Source: Alkaliphilus sp.
Lineage (GTDB): Bacteria > Bacillota > Clostridia > Peptostreptococcales > Thermotaleaceae
Direction: 5' to 3'
NCBI GenBank assembly: GCA_018335765.1
Contig: JAGXRU010000243.1
Span: 1-6,594 of the forward strand
Length of the DNA: 6,594 nucleotides
Numbering within the stretch: the stretch's first letter is position 1; every line of letters starts with the position of its first letter. This document shows, one piece after another, positions 6,205-6,594 of this stretch. The notes under the pieces are model-generated. The model did no database searches. It was given only the letters and a program-made list of their open reading frames with translations, and was not told the DNA's origin. Position numbers and translations under genes: made by a program.

Positions 6205-6247
6205 AAAAAAAACAATAAGTTAACACCACAACGTAGTGAACTTATTG
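6205..6247 (-). terminator. Intrinsic terminator after glpP
   Basis: CAATAAGTT (6213-6221) and AACTTATTG (6239-6247) make a 9-bp stem. It is extended inside by CACTAC/GTGGTG pairing with one G-U pair around a 3-nt loop. On the minus strand the stem is followed directly by eight T residues (6212-6205). It lies 46 bp after the glpP stop. It should end glpP transcripts, or, if GlpP acts on it, control read-through into DUF47-pit. Confidence 0.85.
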
Positions 6248-6293
6248 CTGACACTCCAGTTCTCCTGTCACACAATTAAACTTGAAAATTTTC

Positions 6294-6594
6294 CTACAGT
6301 TCCCACAATTCTCTATTACCAGTAGATGCTCCTAAAGCTCCTGCCTTTAGAATTTGAATAATATCATTTTTGCAGCTAATTAATCCTCCTGCAATCACAG
6401 GTGTAGACAGTTGTTGTGTAATTCTTTGTATTACCCCAGGCATTACCCCTGGCATGATCTCAATCAGATCCGGGTGTATTGATTTTACGCTCTTAATAGT
6501 CATTTCATAGGATTTGTTATCAATTAGGAAAAATCTCTGAATAGTAAACATACCTTTATCTTTAGCTAGTTTAATGTGACTGCCTTTAGTGCTG
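6294..6594 (-). CDS. glpP: Glycerol-3-phosphate responsive antiterminator GlpP (C-terminal part)
   Basis: The last 99 residues of GlpP are present; the N-terminal half lies beyond the right edge (the full protein is usually about 185-190 residues). The frame is open to the end of the window and begins STKGSHIKLAKDKG, which continues smoothly into the conserved MFTIQRFFLID, so the internal ATG at 6551 is not the start. Later family features are HPDLIEIMPGVMPGVI, the TIM-barrel phosphate-binding loop PVIAGGLI, and the closing GASTGNRELWEL. GlpP is a TIM-barrel RNA-binding regulator that senses G3P and prevents termination in the leaders of glp transcripts, as shown for glpD in Bacillus subtilis. 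The dehydrogenase genes downstream on the same strand are its natural targets, although two phosphate-transport genes and a terminator lie between. Confidence 0.92.
   Translation of the reverse strand, partial: STKGSHIKLAKDKGMFTIQRFFLIDNKSYEMTIKSVKSIHPDLIEIMPGVMPGVIQRITQQLSTPVIAGGLISCKNDIIQILKAGALGASTGNRELWEL

Noticed and set aside
6248..6270. CTGACA and CTGTCA as a Pho box
   Set aside because: The copies are 17 bp apart rather than the 11-bp period of Pho boxes, and they sit between the glpP stop and its terminator.

Overview
This AT-rich window looks like chromosomal DNA of a low-GC Firmicute, most likely a member of the Clostridia. The support is strong AGGAGG-type Shine-Dalgarno sequences, GTG and TTG starts, a GlpP-type antiterminator, and the FAD oxidoreductase / FAD oxidoreductase / DUF1667 gene trio usual in clostridial glycerol-3-phosphate (G3P) loci. 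I cannot name the genus from sequence alone.

Layout from left to right. A plus-strand gene at the left edge (6-422) encodes a small coiled-coil protein with four near-identical 42-bp repeats. A 433-bp gap follows (423-855). Its left part holds what I read as an unannotated minus-strand small RNA: an extended -10 promoter at 679-687, a 5' hairpin at 608-672, and a strong intrinsic terminator at 483-540. From 856 to the right edge every gene is on the minus strand. In order of transcription, right to left, these are the 3' part of glpP (6294-6594, cut by the window edge), a terminator, a structured leader, a DUF47/PhoU-like protein (5328-5981), a PiT-family phosphate transporter (4226-5287), a gap with a candidate promoter, a GlpA-like FAD dehydrogenase with a C-terminal [2Fe-2S] BFD domain (2599-4029), a second FAD/NAD-type oxidoreductase (1278-2543), and a DUF1667 cysteine-motif protein (856-1281).

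How the genes fit together. The last three form a tight unit (55-bp gap, then a 4-bp stop/start overlap) and probably make an anaerobic, membrane-independent G3P dehydrogenase-like complex. In it the BFD domain and the DUF1667 cysteines would relay electrons between the two flavoproteins. GlpP at the right edge is the G3P-sensing antiterminator expected near such genes. The DUF47-PiT pair is a standard phosphate uptake module, placed between the regulator and the dehydrogenase genes. No glpK or glpF is visible in the window. Three starts are set by Shine-Dalgarno evidence inside the longest reading frames (5981, 4029 and 2543).

The most notable item is the candidate small RNA. The regulatory hairpins around 6000-6250 come next. 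I found no CRISPR array, tRNA, rRNA or insertion sequence.
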